Assembly: GCA_031370485.1 (NCBI GenBank)
Contig: JANMQK010000105.1
Coordinates: 1 to 19,371 of the forward strand
DNA from: JANMQK01 sp031370485
GTDB lineage: Bacteria; Acidobacteriota; Polarisedimenticolia; Gp22-AA2
DNA length: 19,371 nt
Direction: 5' to 3'
Shown here: piece by piece, positions 7,210-15,221 of the stretch
Layout: each line of letters opens with the position of its first letter
Position numbering within the stretch: position 1 is the first letter of the stretch
The notes under the pieces: model-generated
What the model was told of the DNA's origin: nothing
Database searches by the model: none
Seen by the model: the letters and a program-made list of their open reading frames with translations, nothing else
Program-made: the position numbers and the translations under genes

Positions 7210-8312
7210 CTATCAGACAGATCGCCACAACCCTCGCGGTCGTTCTGTGCTGCGGTCTCGTGCTCGTGCTGTACGGCGAATCCTCGAAGGCGCGTGAGGC
7301 CCACGCGGCGCGCGAGGCGCGCTCCGCGGGCGCGGCGGCGTCGGGAGAGACGCTGAAGGCGGGCGACAACACGATCACCCTCCCCCTGGGGCTCCAGGCG
7401 GACGCTGCCTACATCCCCGACGTGAACCCCATCTCGGCTAAAAAAATCGAGCTGGGACGCAAACTGTACTTTGACCCTCGCCTGAGCAAGGACGGGAAGG
7501 TCTCGTGCGCCACCTGTCACGATCCGGACAAGGGATTCGCCGACGGGCTCCCGGTTTCGACCGGCATCAAGGGGCAGAAGGGGGGGCACAGCGCGCCGAC
7601 CGTCATCAACCGGCTGTTCAGCAAGGAGCAGTTCTGGGACGGTCGCGCGGTCGACCTCGAGGACCAGGCGCTGGGGCCGATCCAGAACCCCATCGAGATG
7701 GGCCACACGCTGCAGGGGATGATCAGCAACGTAACCTCCATCGGGGCGTATGCCCCCGAGTTCGAGGCCGCCTTCGGCAGCCCGGGGGTCACCGGCGAGC
7801 GCGTGGCGCGGGCCATCGCCTCCTACGAGCGGACCGTGCTGTCGGGAAACGCCCCCTACGACCGGTACCAGGCGGGCGACACGAATGCCATGAGCGCCTC
7901 GGCGGTGCGCGGCATGAAGCTCTTCAACGACGCGGCCCGGGCCAACTGCGTCACCTGCCACGCCGGCTTCAATTTCACCGACGAGTCCTGCCACAACCTC
8001 GGTGTCGGGATGGACAAGCCCGAGCCCGACCTCGGGCGTTTCAAACAGACGAAGTTCGATCCCGATCACGGGGCGTTCAAGACACCGACCCTGCGGAACA
8101 TCACCGACACGGCGCCCTACATGCACGACGGCAGCGAGAAGACCATGAAGGACGTCATCGCCCTCTACGACCGCGGGGGCACGCCGAACAAGTGGCTGTC
8201 GAAGGAGATCAAGCCGCTCCACCTGAGCGCCCAGGACACCGCCGACCTCGTGGCCTTCCTCCAGGCCCTCAGCGGCGAGGTCCGGGGCCGCGAGCGGCCG
8301 AAACTTCCGTGA
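7206..8312 (+). CDS. Diheme cytochrome c peroxidase / MauG-family protein
   Basis: This encodes 368 residues with a perfect ribosome binding site (AGGAGGG, 7191-7197, eight bases before ATG). It is translationally coupled to the molybdoenzyme gene by a 4-base overlap. An N-terminal hydrophobic segment (about 6-23) acts as export signal or membrane anchor, placing it in the periplasm. Two c-type heme sites are present: CATCH at 101-105 and CVTCH at 248-252. Family motifs include ELGRKLYFDPRLS (82-94), FWDGRA (143-148) and TPTLRNITDTAPYMHDGS (293-310). Such proteins reduce hydrogen peroxide with electrons from small cytochromes or copper proteins; MauG relatives instead oxidise protein side chains. 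Sequence alone does not separate the two activities here. The pairing with a molybdoenzyme is unusual. Confidence 0.93.
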   Translation: MTIRQIATTLAVVLCCGLVLVLYGESSKAREAHAAREARSAGAAASGETLKAGDNTITLPLGLQADAAYIPDVNPISAKKIELGRKLYFDPRLSKDGKVSCATCHDPDKGFADGLPVSTGIKGQKGGHSAPTVINRLFSKEQFWDGRAVDLEDQALGPIQNPIEMGHTLQGMISNVTSIGAYAPEFEAAFGSPGVTGERVARAIASYERTVLSGNAPYDRYQAGDTNAMSASAVRGMKLFNDAARANCVTCHAGFNFTDESCHNLGVGMDKPEPDLGRFKQTKFDPDHGAFKTPTLRNITDTAPYMHDGSEKTMKDVIALYDRGGTPNKWLSKEIKPLHLSAQDTADLVAFLQALSGEVRGRERPKLP

Positions 8313-8411
8313 CGACGAAGCCGGGCTCGCGCTGACGATTGTCCGCGACGCTCCGTCTCCGGAATTCTCCGCTTGCTCCCGCCGCCTCCAGGCATTAATG
8401 TTCCCTCTCAA

Positions 8412-9893
8412 ATGAGCGGCGACTCGAAGAACAACACGAAGAAGAACGGCGAACCGAAAACCGCCGGCGACGTCTCGAAGGAAACGGCGCAGGACACCTC
8501 TGCCAAGGACACGCCGCCGAACGGCGAGCCCGCGCCCAGGGACGCGTCGCCGGTGGAGGGGGAGCCGGGGAATGAAGCCGCGAAGGAAGCCCCTCCCGCC
8601 CGCGAACCAGGCGCGCCGCTGCGGTTCCTGTTCATCTCCAAGTGGGGGCTGATCCAGGACCTCGCGTGGGACGTCAAGAAGGAAGGAAACGAAGTCCTCT
8701 ACCACATCATGTCGAAATCGGACCGCGAGGTGGCGGACGGTTTCCTCGACAAGACCGATCGGTGGGAGGACCACAAGGACTGGGCCGACGTAATCGTCTT
8801 CGACGACTGCGAGTTCGGTTCGCTTCCCGAGAAGCTTCGCAAGGAGGGGAAGGCGGTCATCGGGGGCAACGTCTATACCGACCGCCTGGAGATGGACCGC
8901 GACTTCGGCCAGGAGGAGATGAAAGACGCCGGTCTGATAACGCTGCCGCGATGGGAGTTCGACTCCTTTGACGCCGCCATCGCCTTCATCAAGGAGAACC
9001 CCGGACGCTACGTCATCAAGCCCAGCGGCCGGGCGCAAAATGAGAAGGTCCTGTCCTTTGTGGGCCAGGAGGACGACGGCCTGGACGTATTGACGATGCT
9101 CGAGCATTACAAGAAGGGCTGGGCGTCGAAGATCAAGAGCTTCCAGCTGCAGAAATACGCCTCCGGCGTCGAGGTGGCGGTCGGGGCCTTTTTCAACGGC
9201 AGCGACTACATCCAGCCGGTGTTCATCAACTTCGAGCACAAGCGGATGTTCAACGACGAGATCGGCCCGCAGACGGGGGAGATGGGGACGTCCGGCTTCT
9301 GGTACGGGTCGAGCACGCTGTTCCAGCAGACGCTCCTAAAGATGAAGGACAAGCTGGCGGCGGCCCGCTACGTCGGCTACGTGGACATCAACTGCATCGC
9401 CAACCCGCGCGGCATCTACCCGCTGGAGTTTACCTGCCGCTTCGGTTACCCGACCATCAACCTCCAGATCGAAGGGGTGCTGTCGAAATGGGGGGAGTTT
9501 CTCGCGGCGCTGGCGCGCGGCGAGCAGTTCAACCTGCGCACCAAGAAAGGATTCCAGATCTGCGTCGTCATCGCTGTCCCGCCCTTTCCGTTCGTGGACC
9601 CCGACGCCTTCAGGAAGTTCTCCGAGGACGCCGCGGTCATCTTCAAGAAGCCGATGTCCGAGGGGGTCCACCCGTGCGACGTGCGGCTGGTGGACGACGA
9701 CTGGCGGCTCGTCGGCACCTCCGGCTACGCGCTCGTCGTGTCCGGGTCGGGCTCGACGATGGAAGACGCGCGGCGCGAGGCCTACAACCGGGTGAAGAAC
9801 ATCATCATCCCCAACATGTTCTACCGCACCGACATCGGCGAGCGGTGGACCCGCGACGGCGACCTCCTGCAGACCTGGGGCTACCTGAGCTGA
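8412..9893 (+). CDS. PurD-like ATP-grasp protein with a charged N-terminal tail
   Basis: This is a 493-residue ATP-grasp enzyme resembling phosphoribosylamine-glycine ligase. The ATG at 8412 is chosen; the frame is open upstream to a TTG at 8373, and neither has a clear ribosome binding site. Residues 1 to about 68 are low-complexity, rich in Lys, Glu, Pro and Asn, and probably disordered. The fold begins at LRFLFISKWGLIQDLAWDVK (70-89). ATP-grasp features include VIKPSG (201-206, with Lys203), GVEVAVGAFFNG (252-263), FEHKRMFNDEIGPQTGEMG (274-292, matching the PurD DHKR/GPNTGGMG motif) and LEFTCRFGYPT (338-348, matching LEFNVRFGDPE). The family joins a carboxylate to an amine using ATP. No other purine gene is nearby and the tail is not PurD-like, so the substrate is open. 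The gene for the YaiI protein begins 4 bases after its stop. Confidence 0.82.
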   Translation: MSGDSKNNTKKNGEPKTAGDVSKETAQDTSAKDTPPNGEPAPRDASPVEGEPGNEAAKEAPPAREPGAPLRFLFISKWGLIQDLAWDVKKEGNEVLYHIMSKSDREVADGFLDKTDRWEDHKDWADVIVFDDCEFGSLPEKLRKEGKAVIGGNVYTDRLEMDRDFGQEEMKDAGLITLPRWEFDSFDAAIAFIKENPGRYVIKPSGRAQNEKVLSFVGQEDDGLDVLTMLEHYKKGWASKIKSFQLQKYASGVEVAVGAFFNGSDYIQPVFINFEHKRMFNDEIGPQTGEMGTSGFWYGSSTLFQQTLLKMKDKLAAARYVGYVDINCIANPRGIYPLEFTCRFGYPTINLQIEGVLSKWGEFLAALARGEQFNLRTKKGFQICVVIAVPPFPFVDPDAFRKFSEDAAVIFKKPMSEGVHPCDVRLVDDDWRLVGTSGYALVVSGSGSTMEDARREAYNRVKNIIIPNMFYRTDIGERWTRDGDLLQTWGYLS

Positions 9894-9897
9894 GTTG

Positions 9898-10353
9898 ATG
9901 TTGCACATCTTCGTCGATGCCGATGGCTGCCCGGTGAAGGAGGAGGTCTACCGCGTCGCGAAGCGCCACGGGCTCAGGGTCACGCTCGTGGCGAACTCGA
10001 GCATGAGGACTCCCCCGGGGGACTGGCTCGAGCTGGTGGTCGTGGGCGGCCGGTTCGACGCGGCGGATGACTGGATCGTCGAGCACGCCGGCCAGGATGA
10101 CATCGTGATCACCGGAGACATCCCCCTCGCCTCGCTTTCCCTGAAGAAGGGCGCACAGGTGATCGGCACGACGGGCCGCCCGTTCACCGAGGAGAACATC
10201 GGCGAGGCCCTCGCGACCCGCGAGCTGCTGTCCCACCTGCGCGATCTGGGCACGGTGACGGGGGGACCGGCCCCGTTCGATCAAAAGGACCGCTCCCGGT
10301 TCCTCCACCGGCTCGACGAGACGATCCAGACCCTGCGAAGAAAGAGGCGGTAG
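9898..10353 (+). CDS. yaiI: YaiI/YqxD family protein (DUF188, UPF0178)
   Basis: This encodes 151 residues, the usual length for the family. It starts at the ATG at 9898, 4 bases after the preceding stop (a TTG at 9895 is in frame but unlikely). The conserved motifs are IFVDADGCPVK (4-14), an internal D57-D58, DIVITGDIPLA (68-78), TTGRPFTEENI (91-101) and APFDQKDRSRFLHRLD (125-140). The Asp-rich arrangement recalls PIN/NYN nuclease-like folds, but no activity is established for the family as far as I know. It is probably cytoplasmic. Close spacing suggests it is co-transcribed with the ATP-grasp gene, though no functional link is evident. Confidence 0.92.
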   Translation: MLHIFVDADGCPVKEEVYRVAKRHGLRVTLVANSSMRTPPGDWLELVVVGGRFDAADDWIVEHAGQDDIVITGDIPLASLSLKKGAQVIGTTGRPFTEENIGEALATRELLSHLRDLGTVTGGPAPFDQKDRSRFLHRLDETIQTLRRKRR

Positions 10354-10421
10354 GTTCCGGATATACTGTTCCCACTTCGAGGTCCGGCTGCTGTTCCTGA
10401 ACGAAGCCGACGGAGTCGTCG

Positions 10422-11288
10422 ATGATCGGCCGTCAGCCACGCAAGACACCCGCAGGGTTCGCTTTCACGCTGCTGGTGACACTCTTGGCCCTGCCCGAGG
10501 GCACATGCCCAAGAGCCGCCCCCTCCGCCACCCCGAACGAGGAGGTGACCCGCCTGGCGGCCGTTTCGGACTCGATCGTCCGGGCGCGCGTCGTCTCCGC
10601 CGGTCACACGGAAGCCATCAAGAAGGGTGAGCCTGCAGTCACGGAGTGCCCGCTCGAGGTGATCGAAACGCTGCGAGGCGCCCCCCTGAAGACGGTCTCC
10701 CTCGTGATTGATGGCACGGGTGCGGAGCCGGGCGGCGGCGAGACGCCGGCGCCCCCCCTCTGCGCAAAGGGCGCCGAGGTGGTCGTTTTCCTGATGCGGA
10801 CAGCCGGGGGTGGGTTCGCAATCGCCGGCGGACCGGGGCGGGGACTTTCCGTCGTGAAGCGGGAAGCCTCGGGCGCTGTGACCCTCCAGGGGGGAGCCGC
10901 GGACGGGCTCGCGCTGCCGGGTCTCGCCGCTCTCGGAAAAGGACATGCGGCCGATACTATGGGCGAACCGCCCGGGGCGCCCGGTTCGGGGATCGAGGGA
11001 GAGGTCTGGATCGGACCGATAAAGCCATCCCAGAGAATCGGCGATCCTCCGAACGTGGCCCCCTACGCGACCACCCTCGTCATTGAGGCCGCCTCCTCCG
11101 GAAAAGAAGTCGCACGCGTCGAGTCAGGCCAGGACGGCCGGTTTAGGATCGCGCTGCCGGCGGGGGACTATGTCCTCAAGCCGGCGGCCAGCGGCAGGTT
11201 TCAGCCTCGCGCCGAGCCGCTTGAGGTCAAGGTCCTGCCCGGGCGGATCGCCAAGGTATCGGTGAACTTCGACAGCGGCATGCGCTGA
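10422..11288 (+). CDS. Exported two-domain protein of unknown function with a carboxypeptidase-regulatory-like C-terminal domain
   Basis: The product has 288 residues. GGAG at 10412-10415 lies six bases before the ATG. Residues 11-33 form a signal sequence (hydrophobic FAFTLLVTLLALPEG). Residues about 40-160 have the look of a widespread unnamed extracellular domain: SDSIVRARVVSAG, then TECPLEVIETLRGAPLKTVSLVIDG, an acid-Cys stretch, EVVVFLMRT, and GRGLSVVKR. Cys76 and Cys114 could form a disulfide. A Pro/Gly linker (about 181-190) leads to a C-terminal beta-sandwich resembling the carboxypeptidase regulatory-like / transthyretin-like fold: GIEGEVWIGPI (190-200), ATTLVIEAASSGKEVARVES (217-236) and DGRFRIALPAGDYVL (238-252). 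No enzyme motif is seen. A structural or binding role outside the cytoplasm is plausible. I do not recognise a named family. Confidence 0.75.
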   Translation: MIGRQPRKTPAGFAFTLLVTLLALPEGTCPRAAPSATPNEEVTRLAAVSDSIVRARVVSAGHTEAIKKGEPAVTECPLEVIETLRGAPLKTVSLVIDGTGAEPGGGETPAPPLCAKGAEVVVFLMRTAGGGFAIAGGPGRGLSVVKREASGAVTLQGGAADGLALPGLAALGKGHAADTMGEPPGAPGSGIEGEVWIGPIKPSQRIGDPPNVAPYATTLVIEAASSGKEVARVESGQDGRFRIALPAGDYVLKPAASGRFQPRAEPLEVKVLPGRIAKVSVNFDSGMR

Positions 11289-11295
11289 AAACCCC

Positions 11296-11316
11296 GCCTG
11301 ACAGCCCGCTTCAGGC
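11296..11316 (+). terminator. Short hairpin after the exported two-domain gene
   Basis: GCCTGA (11296-11301) pairs perfectly with TCAGGC (11311-11316) across a nine-base loop, beginning 8 bases after the stop codon. Only a short run of T's follows (CGTTTCC). It is placed like a terminator but is weak as an intrinsic one. Confidence 0.35.
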
Positions 11317-11483
11317 CGTTTCCCCGCAGGTCGATACCCCGTCCGGAAAATCGCCATGGGAGGATTCGCCCATCCCGGATGGGAGCATAAGCCCATTGCA
11401 TACTGGAGGATCCGGCCATCGAGAAGGACAGCAAAATAGTATGGCGCCGGGATCCGGATCGGCGTATAAACAACTACCGTTTT

Positions 11484-11507
11484 GAACCCCGGTCTTTTGC
11501 CGGGTTC
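11484..11507 (+). other. Hairpin in the leader region of the first large surface-protein gene
   Basis: GAACCCCGG (11484-11492) pairs with CCGGGTTC (11500-11507) to give an 8-bp stem with one bulged C and a seven-base T-rich loop (TCTTTTG). It lies about 190 bases before the start codon at 11698 and could be part of a structured 5' leader. No known riboswitch class is recognised. Confidence 0.35.
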
Positions 11508-11697
11508 AGACTCGGGTCCGGGAAACCGTTGCGTACCTGAACGAGCCACAGAAACATTCTATGGGGAGCATGGTGCCGCAAGGAACCTGATACGCCGGCC
11601 GGCTCTGTATTCACGGCCTCGGCGTCGCGGGCGGAATTCGAACCATGCTTGGCAGCCGCACTCACGCTTTCCAGGGGCTAGGCCCTAGGGGGGGTCG

Positions 11698-14600
11698 ATG
11701 AAGAAGCTATCGTTCGGCCGGAAGATCGGGAGCGCGGCCATTCTCGCCGCGCTGGTGTTCTGGGCGCTGGCAACCGGCACGGGGAGCCAGGGCCTCTCCG
11801 CCGCTGGCGCAGGCGGTTCGCGCGCCAAGGCGTCTGTTGCCGGCGAATCCGATGCAGCCGGCAAAGGGGAGATCGTCGGCCAGCCTACGATGGGCATGGT
11901 TGGCAAATCCGAGACGGTGGCGCAAATCATGGAGCGGGCGAAGCTCGCGCCGCCGGTCATCTTCGGTCCGCGGGCGGCGGACTTCCACTTCGAGGCCGAA
12001 CTGAACAAGGTCGAGAATCCCGATGCTCTCCCGTACGCGCAGTGGCCGCCGCTGCCGCCGGGTGAATCCGCCGCGATACCCCAACCCTACAACCCGCAGA
12101 CGGTGGGAGTCCATTTCAAGACGGTCTCGCTCGACCCGCCCTCGTTCCCGGAGGCCCCCTACATCCCCCCCGACAGCATGGGCGACGTCGGCCCGACGCA
12201 GATCCTCGCCGCCACGAACGGCCGCATCAAGGTCTTCGACAAGACGGGTGTTCTGGGCGGTCTCAATGCGGACATGGACACATTCTTCACTTCGGTGCGG
12301 GGGGGGTTCAGCACGACCGATCCGCAAGTGCGTTACGACCGGCTCTCGGGGCGCTGGTTTGTCCTGGTGGTGAACATTCCGCCCACGGCGTCTTACCCCA
12401 ATTCGGTCTTGATCGCGGTCAGCTCGGGGTCGACGATCACCGACGCCACCAGTTTCACGTTCTATTCGTTCGCACTCAGCGCCGGGGGCGGGGGGACGAC
12501 TGACAACACGAACTTCTGCGACTACCCCAGCCTGGGGATCGACGTCAACGCCCTCTACATCGGCTGCAACATGTTCACGACCGCCGGAGCGTTTTCCCAG
12601 AACACCGGGTTCGTGGTCAGGAAGTCCAGCGTCACGGGGGGCGGGCCGATCGTGGTCACGGCGTTTCGCACCCTGGCGACCGGCGCGGTGGCCGGCCCTT
12701 ACTCGCCGCGCGGGGTGGACAACGACGATCCGCTGGCGACGGAGGGATATTTCATCGGGGTGGACACCCTGACCTTCAGCAAGCTGCAGATTCGAAGGGT
12801 TTCGACTCCGGGTGGCACGCCGACGATCTCGACGAACATTTCGCTGACTGTCTCGACCACGAACACCATCAGCCGCCAGCTCTCCCCGACCAACACCACC
12901 CAGACGAACGGGATCGACGCATCCGACGACCGGCTGTTCCAGGCCTCCATACACAAGAACAAGATCACGGGCGTCAGCACCCTGTGGACGGCCCACCATG
13001 TCGAGGTAAGCACGACCTGCGCCGGAAGCAGCGCGACGAACCGGCGCCTCGGGGCCCGCTGGTATGAGATCGGAAGCCTGACAGGGACCCCCGCCGTCGT
13101 CCAGTCTGGAGCGCTCTGCTCCAGCGTCACCGGGGCCGCCACCGTCAATAGCGAGCGCGGTTACATGTATCCCACCGTGGTGGAGACCGGCCAGGGGCAC
13201 ATGGCGCTCGGCGCGTCCTTCGCGAGCTCGGCCCAGAGCGAGAACCCGGGCGTCGCCGTGTCGGGGAGGCTGAGGACCGACACGCTCGGCACCATTCAGG
13301 CGCCGACCGTCGTTATCTCCGGGACGGGATCCTATCGGCTCTGCGACGGGGCGAGTGGCGCCTGCCCCCGGAACCGCTGGGGGGACTACTCCTCTACGGA
13401 TGTCGACCCAAACGACGACATGACCGTCTGGACCTTCCAGGAGTACTCGCTCGACGCGACGGGCACCGGCTTCGGCGGCAACTGGGCCGTTCGCGCGGTC
13501 CGGTTGATTGCCCCGCCGCCCGCAACGCCATCGAGCGCCTCGCCGAGCGTGTGCATCGGGCTCTCGTCGGCCAGCGTGACCGTCACGGGGACCTCCGCCT
13601 CGGGATCCGGGTTCTTCGATCCGGGCCCCGACACGGGCGGCCCCGGCTACGCCAACCACATCGCAGCCTCCGTGACCGGCGGCGTGACCGTCAACAGCGT
13701 CACCTTCACCGACCCGACGCACGTCACGCTTAGTGTCAACACTTCGGCCGCCTCGCTCGGCACTCAGAACGTCACCATCACCAACCCCGACGCCCAGGCC
13801 GCGACCGGTACCAACATCCTCACTGTCTTCCAGACCGCGACCCCGACAGCCTCGAACGGCGGGCCTGTCTGCGCAGGGGGGACGTTGCAGCTGACGGCGT
13901 CCACCATCGCGGGCGCGACCTACAGCTGGACGGGACCCAACGGATTCACCTCGGGCGCCCAGAACCCGACGGTCGCGGGCGTCACGGCCGCGGCCGCGGG
14001 GAGCTACAACGTCACGGCGACGGTGAGCGGCTGCACTTCGCTGGCGGGTTCGACCACGGTCACGGTCATTGCCAATGGCGGCGCGTGTAGCGACGGCAAC
14101 GCCTGCACGCAGACCGACACCTGCCAGAGCGGGGCCTGCACGGGCGCGAATCCGGTCATCTGCACCCCCCTTGACCAGTGTCACGATGCCGGCACCTGCA
14201 ACCCGGGCAACGGCATCTGCTCGAACCCGACGAAGCCAAACGGCTCGGCCTGCAACGACGGCAACGCCTGCACGCAGACCGACACCTGCCAGGCGGGTTC
14301 CTGCACGGGGTCGAACCCGGTTGTCTGCGCACCCCTCAACCAGTGCCACGTCGCTGGCACCTGCGATACGCAGACCGGACTCTGCTCGAATCCGGCCAAG
14401 CCGGACGGGACGGCGTGCGGCGACGCGGGGACGGAGTGCGTGAACCAGGACACCTGTCTGGCGGGAGCGTGCGCGGACAACGGGTTCAAGCCCAGCGGGA
14501 CGGCGTGCGGCAGCGGGTCGTCGGGCGCCTGTGACAACGCCGACACGTGCGACGGGTCGGGGAGTTGCCAGGTGAACCACGTCGCGGACGGGACGGCGTG

Positions 14601-15153
14601 CGGCGACGCGGGGACGGAGTGCGTGAACCAGGACACCTGTCTGGCGGGAGCATGCGCGGACAACGGGTTCAAGCCCAGCGGGACGGCGTGCGGCAGCGGG
14701 TCGTCGGGCGCCTGTGACAACGCCGACACGTGCAATGGGTCGGGGACCTGCGCTCTGAACCATTTACCGGACGGCACGTTCTGCGACGACGCCAACGTCT
14801 GCACGACCGGCACCTCTTGCGGCGGTGGAGTTTGCGGCGGCGGCACGGTGATCCTGCCGGCGGCGGTGAACAACAGCGTCCAGTTCGGCGGGTCGGGGAC
14901 GACGATCACCTGGACCGACCCCCCCGGCGACTACAGCGTCTATCGTGGCACACTCACCGGCGGCGCGCCATGGGCCTACAATCAGGTCTGCTTCGACTCG
15001 CACACATCGGCGTCGAGCACGACGGATGCGACGAACCCCGCAACGGGCTCGATGTACTTCTACCTGGTCACGCGCTACGACGCCTGCGGGGAATCGACCC
15101 CCGGCAGCGACTCGAGCGGGGCCCCCAGGCCCAACCCGGCGCCGTGCCCGTAG
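11698..15153 (+). CDS. Large exported modular protein: RWGDY core module, Ig-like domains, slime-mold-type Cys repeats
   Basis: This is a 1151-residue exported protein. Its signal is MKKLSFGRKIGSAAILAALV plus following hydrophobic residues to about 28. The core module (about 140-610) has PPDSMGDVGPTQILAATNGR (near 158), DPQVRYDRLSGRWF, NRWGDYSSTDVDPNDDMTVW (near 560) and looks beta-rich. An IPT/Ig-like domain follows (about 615-710), then a PKD-like Ig domain (about 712-790, with YSWTGPNGF). Next is a Cys-rich block (about 797-1047) of CxDGNxCTxxDxC repeats like Pfam Dicty_CTDC, and last a fibronectin-like domain (about 1057-1151, with YSVYRGTL and FYLVTRYDACGES). It has no catalytic motif, sortase motif or obvious membrane anchor. 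A G-rich ribosome binding site (11687-11694) sits only 3 bases before the ATG. A surface, adhesion or matrix role is inferred. The neighbouring gene is a paralogue. Confidence 0.85.
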   Translation: MKKLSFGRKIGSAAILAALVFWALATGTGSQGLSAAGAGGSRAKASVAGESDAAGKGEIVGQPTMGMVGKSETVAQIMERAKLAPPVIFGPRAADFHFEAELNKVENPDALPYAQWPPLPPGESAAIPQPYNPQTVGVHFKTVSLDPPSFPEAPYIPPDSMGDVGPTQILAATNGRIKVFDKTGVLGGLNADMDTFFTSVRGGFSTTDPQVRYDRLSGRWFVLVVNIPPTASYPNSVLIAVSSGSTITDATSFTFYSFALSAGGGGTTDNTNFCDYPSLGIDVNALYIGCNMFTTAGAFSQNTGFVVRKSSVTGGGPIVVTAFRTLATGAVAGPYSPRGVDNDDPLATEGYFIGVDTLTFSKLQIRRVSTPGGTPTISTNISLTVSTTNTISRQLSPTNTTQTNGIDASDDRLFQASIHKNKITGVSTLWTAHHVEVSTTCAGSSATNRRLGARWYEIGSLTGTPAVVQSGALCSSVTGAATVNSERGYMYPTVVETGQGHMALGASFASSAQSENPGVAVSGRLRTDTLGTIQAPTVVISGTGSYRLCDGASGACPRNRWGDYSSTDVDPNDDMTVWTFQEYSLDATGTGFGGNWAVRAVRLIAPPPATPSSASPSVCIGLSSASVTVTGTSASGSGFFDPGPDTGGPGYANHIAASVTGGVTVNSVTFTDPTHVTLSVNTSAASLGTQNVTITNPDAQAATGTNILTVFQTATPTASNGGPVCAGGTLQLTASTIAGATYSWTGPNGFTSGAQNPTVAGVTAAAAGSYNVTATVSGCTSLAGSTTVTVIANGGACSDGNACTQTDTCQSGACTGANPVICTPLDQCHDAGTCNPGNGICSNPTKPNGSACNDGNACTQTDTCQAGSCTGSNPVVCAPLNQCHVAGTCDTQTGLCSNPAKPDGTACGDAGTECVNQDTCLAGACADNGFKPSGTACGSGSSGACDNADTCDGSGSCQVNHVADGTACGDAGTECVNQDTCLAGACADNGFKPSGTACGSGSSGACDNADTCNGSGTCALNHLPDGTFCDDANVCTTGTSCGGGVCGGGTVILPAAVNNSVQFGGSGTTITWTDPPGDYSVYRGTLTGGAPWAYNQVCFDSHTSASSTTDATNPATGSMYFYLVTRYDACGESTPGSDSSGAPRPNPAPCP
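14092..14292 (+). repeat. Two identical 36-base segments encoding DGNACTQTDTCQ
   Basis: Bases 14092-14127 and 14257-14292 are identical and lie 165 bases (55 codons) apart. They encode the start of successive slime-mold-type Cys repeats. The same 36 bases occur at 18645-18680 in the neighbouring large gene. Confidence 0.85.
14402..14767 (+). repeat. 183-bp in-frame tandem duplication in the Cys-rich block
   Basis: Unit one is 14402-14584 and unit two 14585-14767 (61 codons each). The first 149 bases (14402-14550 against 14585-14733) match except for one base, G at 14469 against A at 14652, a silent GCG/GCA alanine change. After that the units diverge. The near identity implies a recent event or ongoing homogenisation. 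Confidence 0.92.
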
Positions 15154-15185
15154 CGGGCTGAAGGGAGTAGGGATCGAGAACCTCC

Positions 15186-15221
15186 GGAACGGCTGGGGAG
15201 GTCCGCCTCCCCGGCCGTTCC
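15186..15221 (+). terminator. Strong 16-bp hairpin after the first large surface-protein gene
   Basis: GGAACGGCTGGGGAGG (15186-15201) pairs with CCTCCCCGGCCGTTCC (15206-15221) over a four-base loop, with a single G-U pair and no mismatch. It starts 33 bases after the stop codon. No T-tract follows (next bases GACAGAAG). It is most likely the transcript end or a 3' stabiliser that separates the two surface-protein genes. Confidence 0.7.

Larger units (their letters stand above)
11289..11697. other. 409-base non-coding stretch with several hairpins
   Basis: No convincing gene is present on either strand. The stretch holds a stem at 11296-11316 just after the preceding stop, a short inverted repeat CCCATC-CCG-GATGGG (11369-11383), a second hairpin at 11484-11507 and an 11-base interrupted palindrome CTAGGCCCTAG shortly before the next start. 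It contains more A/T-rich patches than its surroundings, such as GCAAAATAGTATGG near 11431 and TATAAA at 11465-11470. The promoter of the large downstream gene is expected here, but I could not find a convincing -35/-10 pair. A small RNA or structured leader is possible. Confidence 0.5.

Noticed and set aside
6669..9239. An 856-codon open frame on the minus strand
   Set aside because: It spans three well-supported + strand genes and has no recognisable motif, so it is a GC-driven shadow.
10362..10367. TATACT as a -10 box for the exported two-domain gene
   Set aside because: No acceptable -35 sequence lies 15-19 bases upstream, so a promoter cannot be supported from sequence alone.
11633..11647. 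A tRNA-like T-loop on the minus strand (GGTTCGAATTCC)
   Set aside because: The flanking bases do not form a five-pair T-stem, and no acceptor or anticodon arm can be built around it.
11707..14763. A 1018-codon open frame on the minus strand
   Set aside because: It mirrors the high-GC codon pattern of the surface-protein gene, has Arg/Val/Gly-rich composition without domains and lies fully antisense to a well-supported gene.
14402..14767. Repeats considered as a CRISPR array
   Set aside because: The units are long, in frame, encode Cys-rich protein repeats and have no short-repeat/spacer structure.
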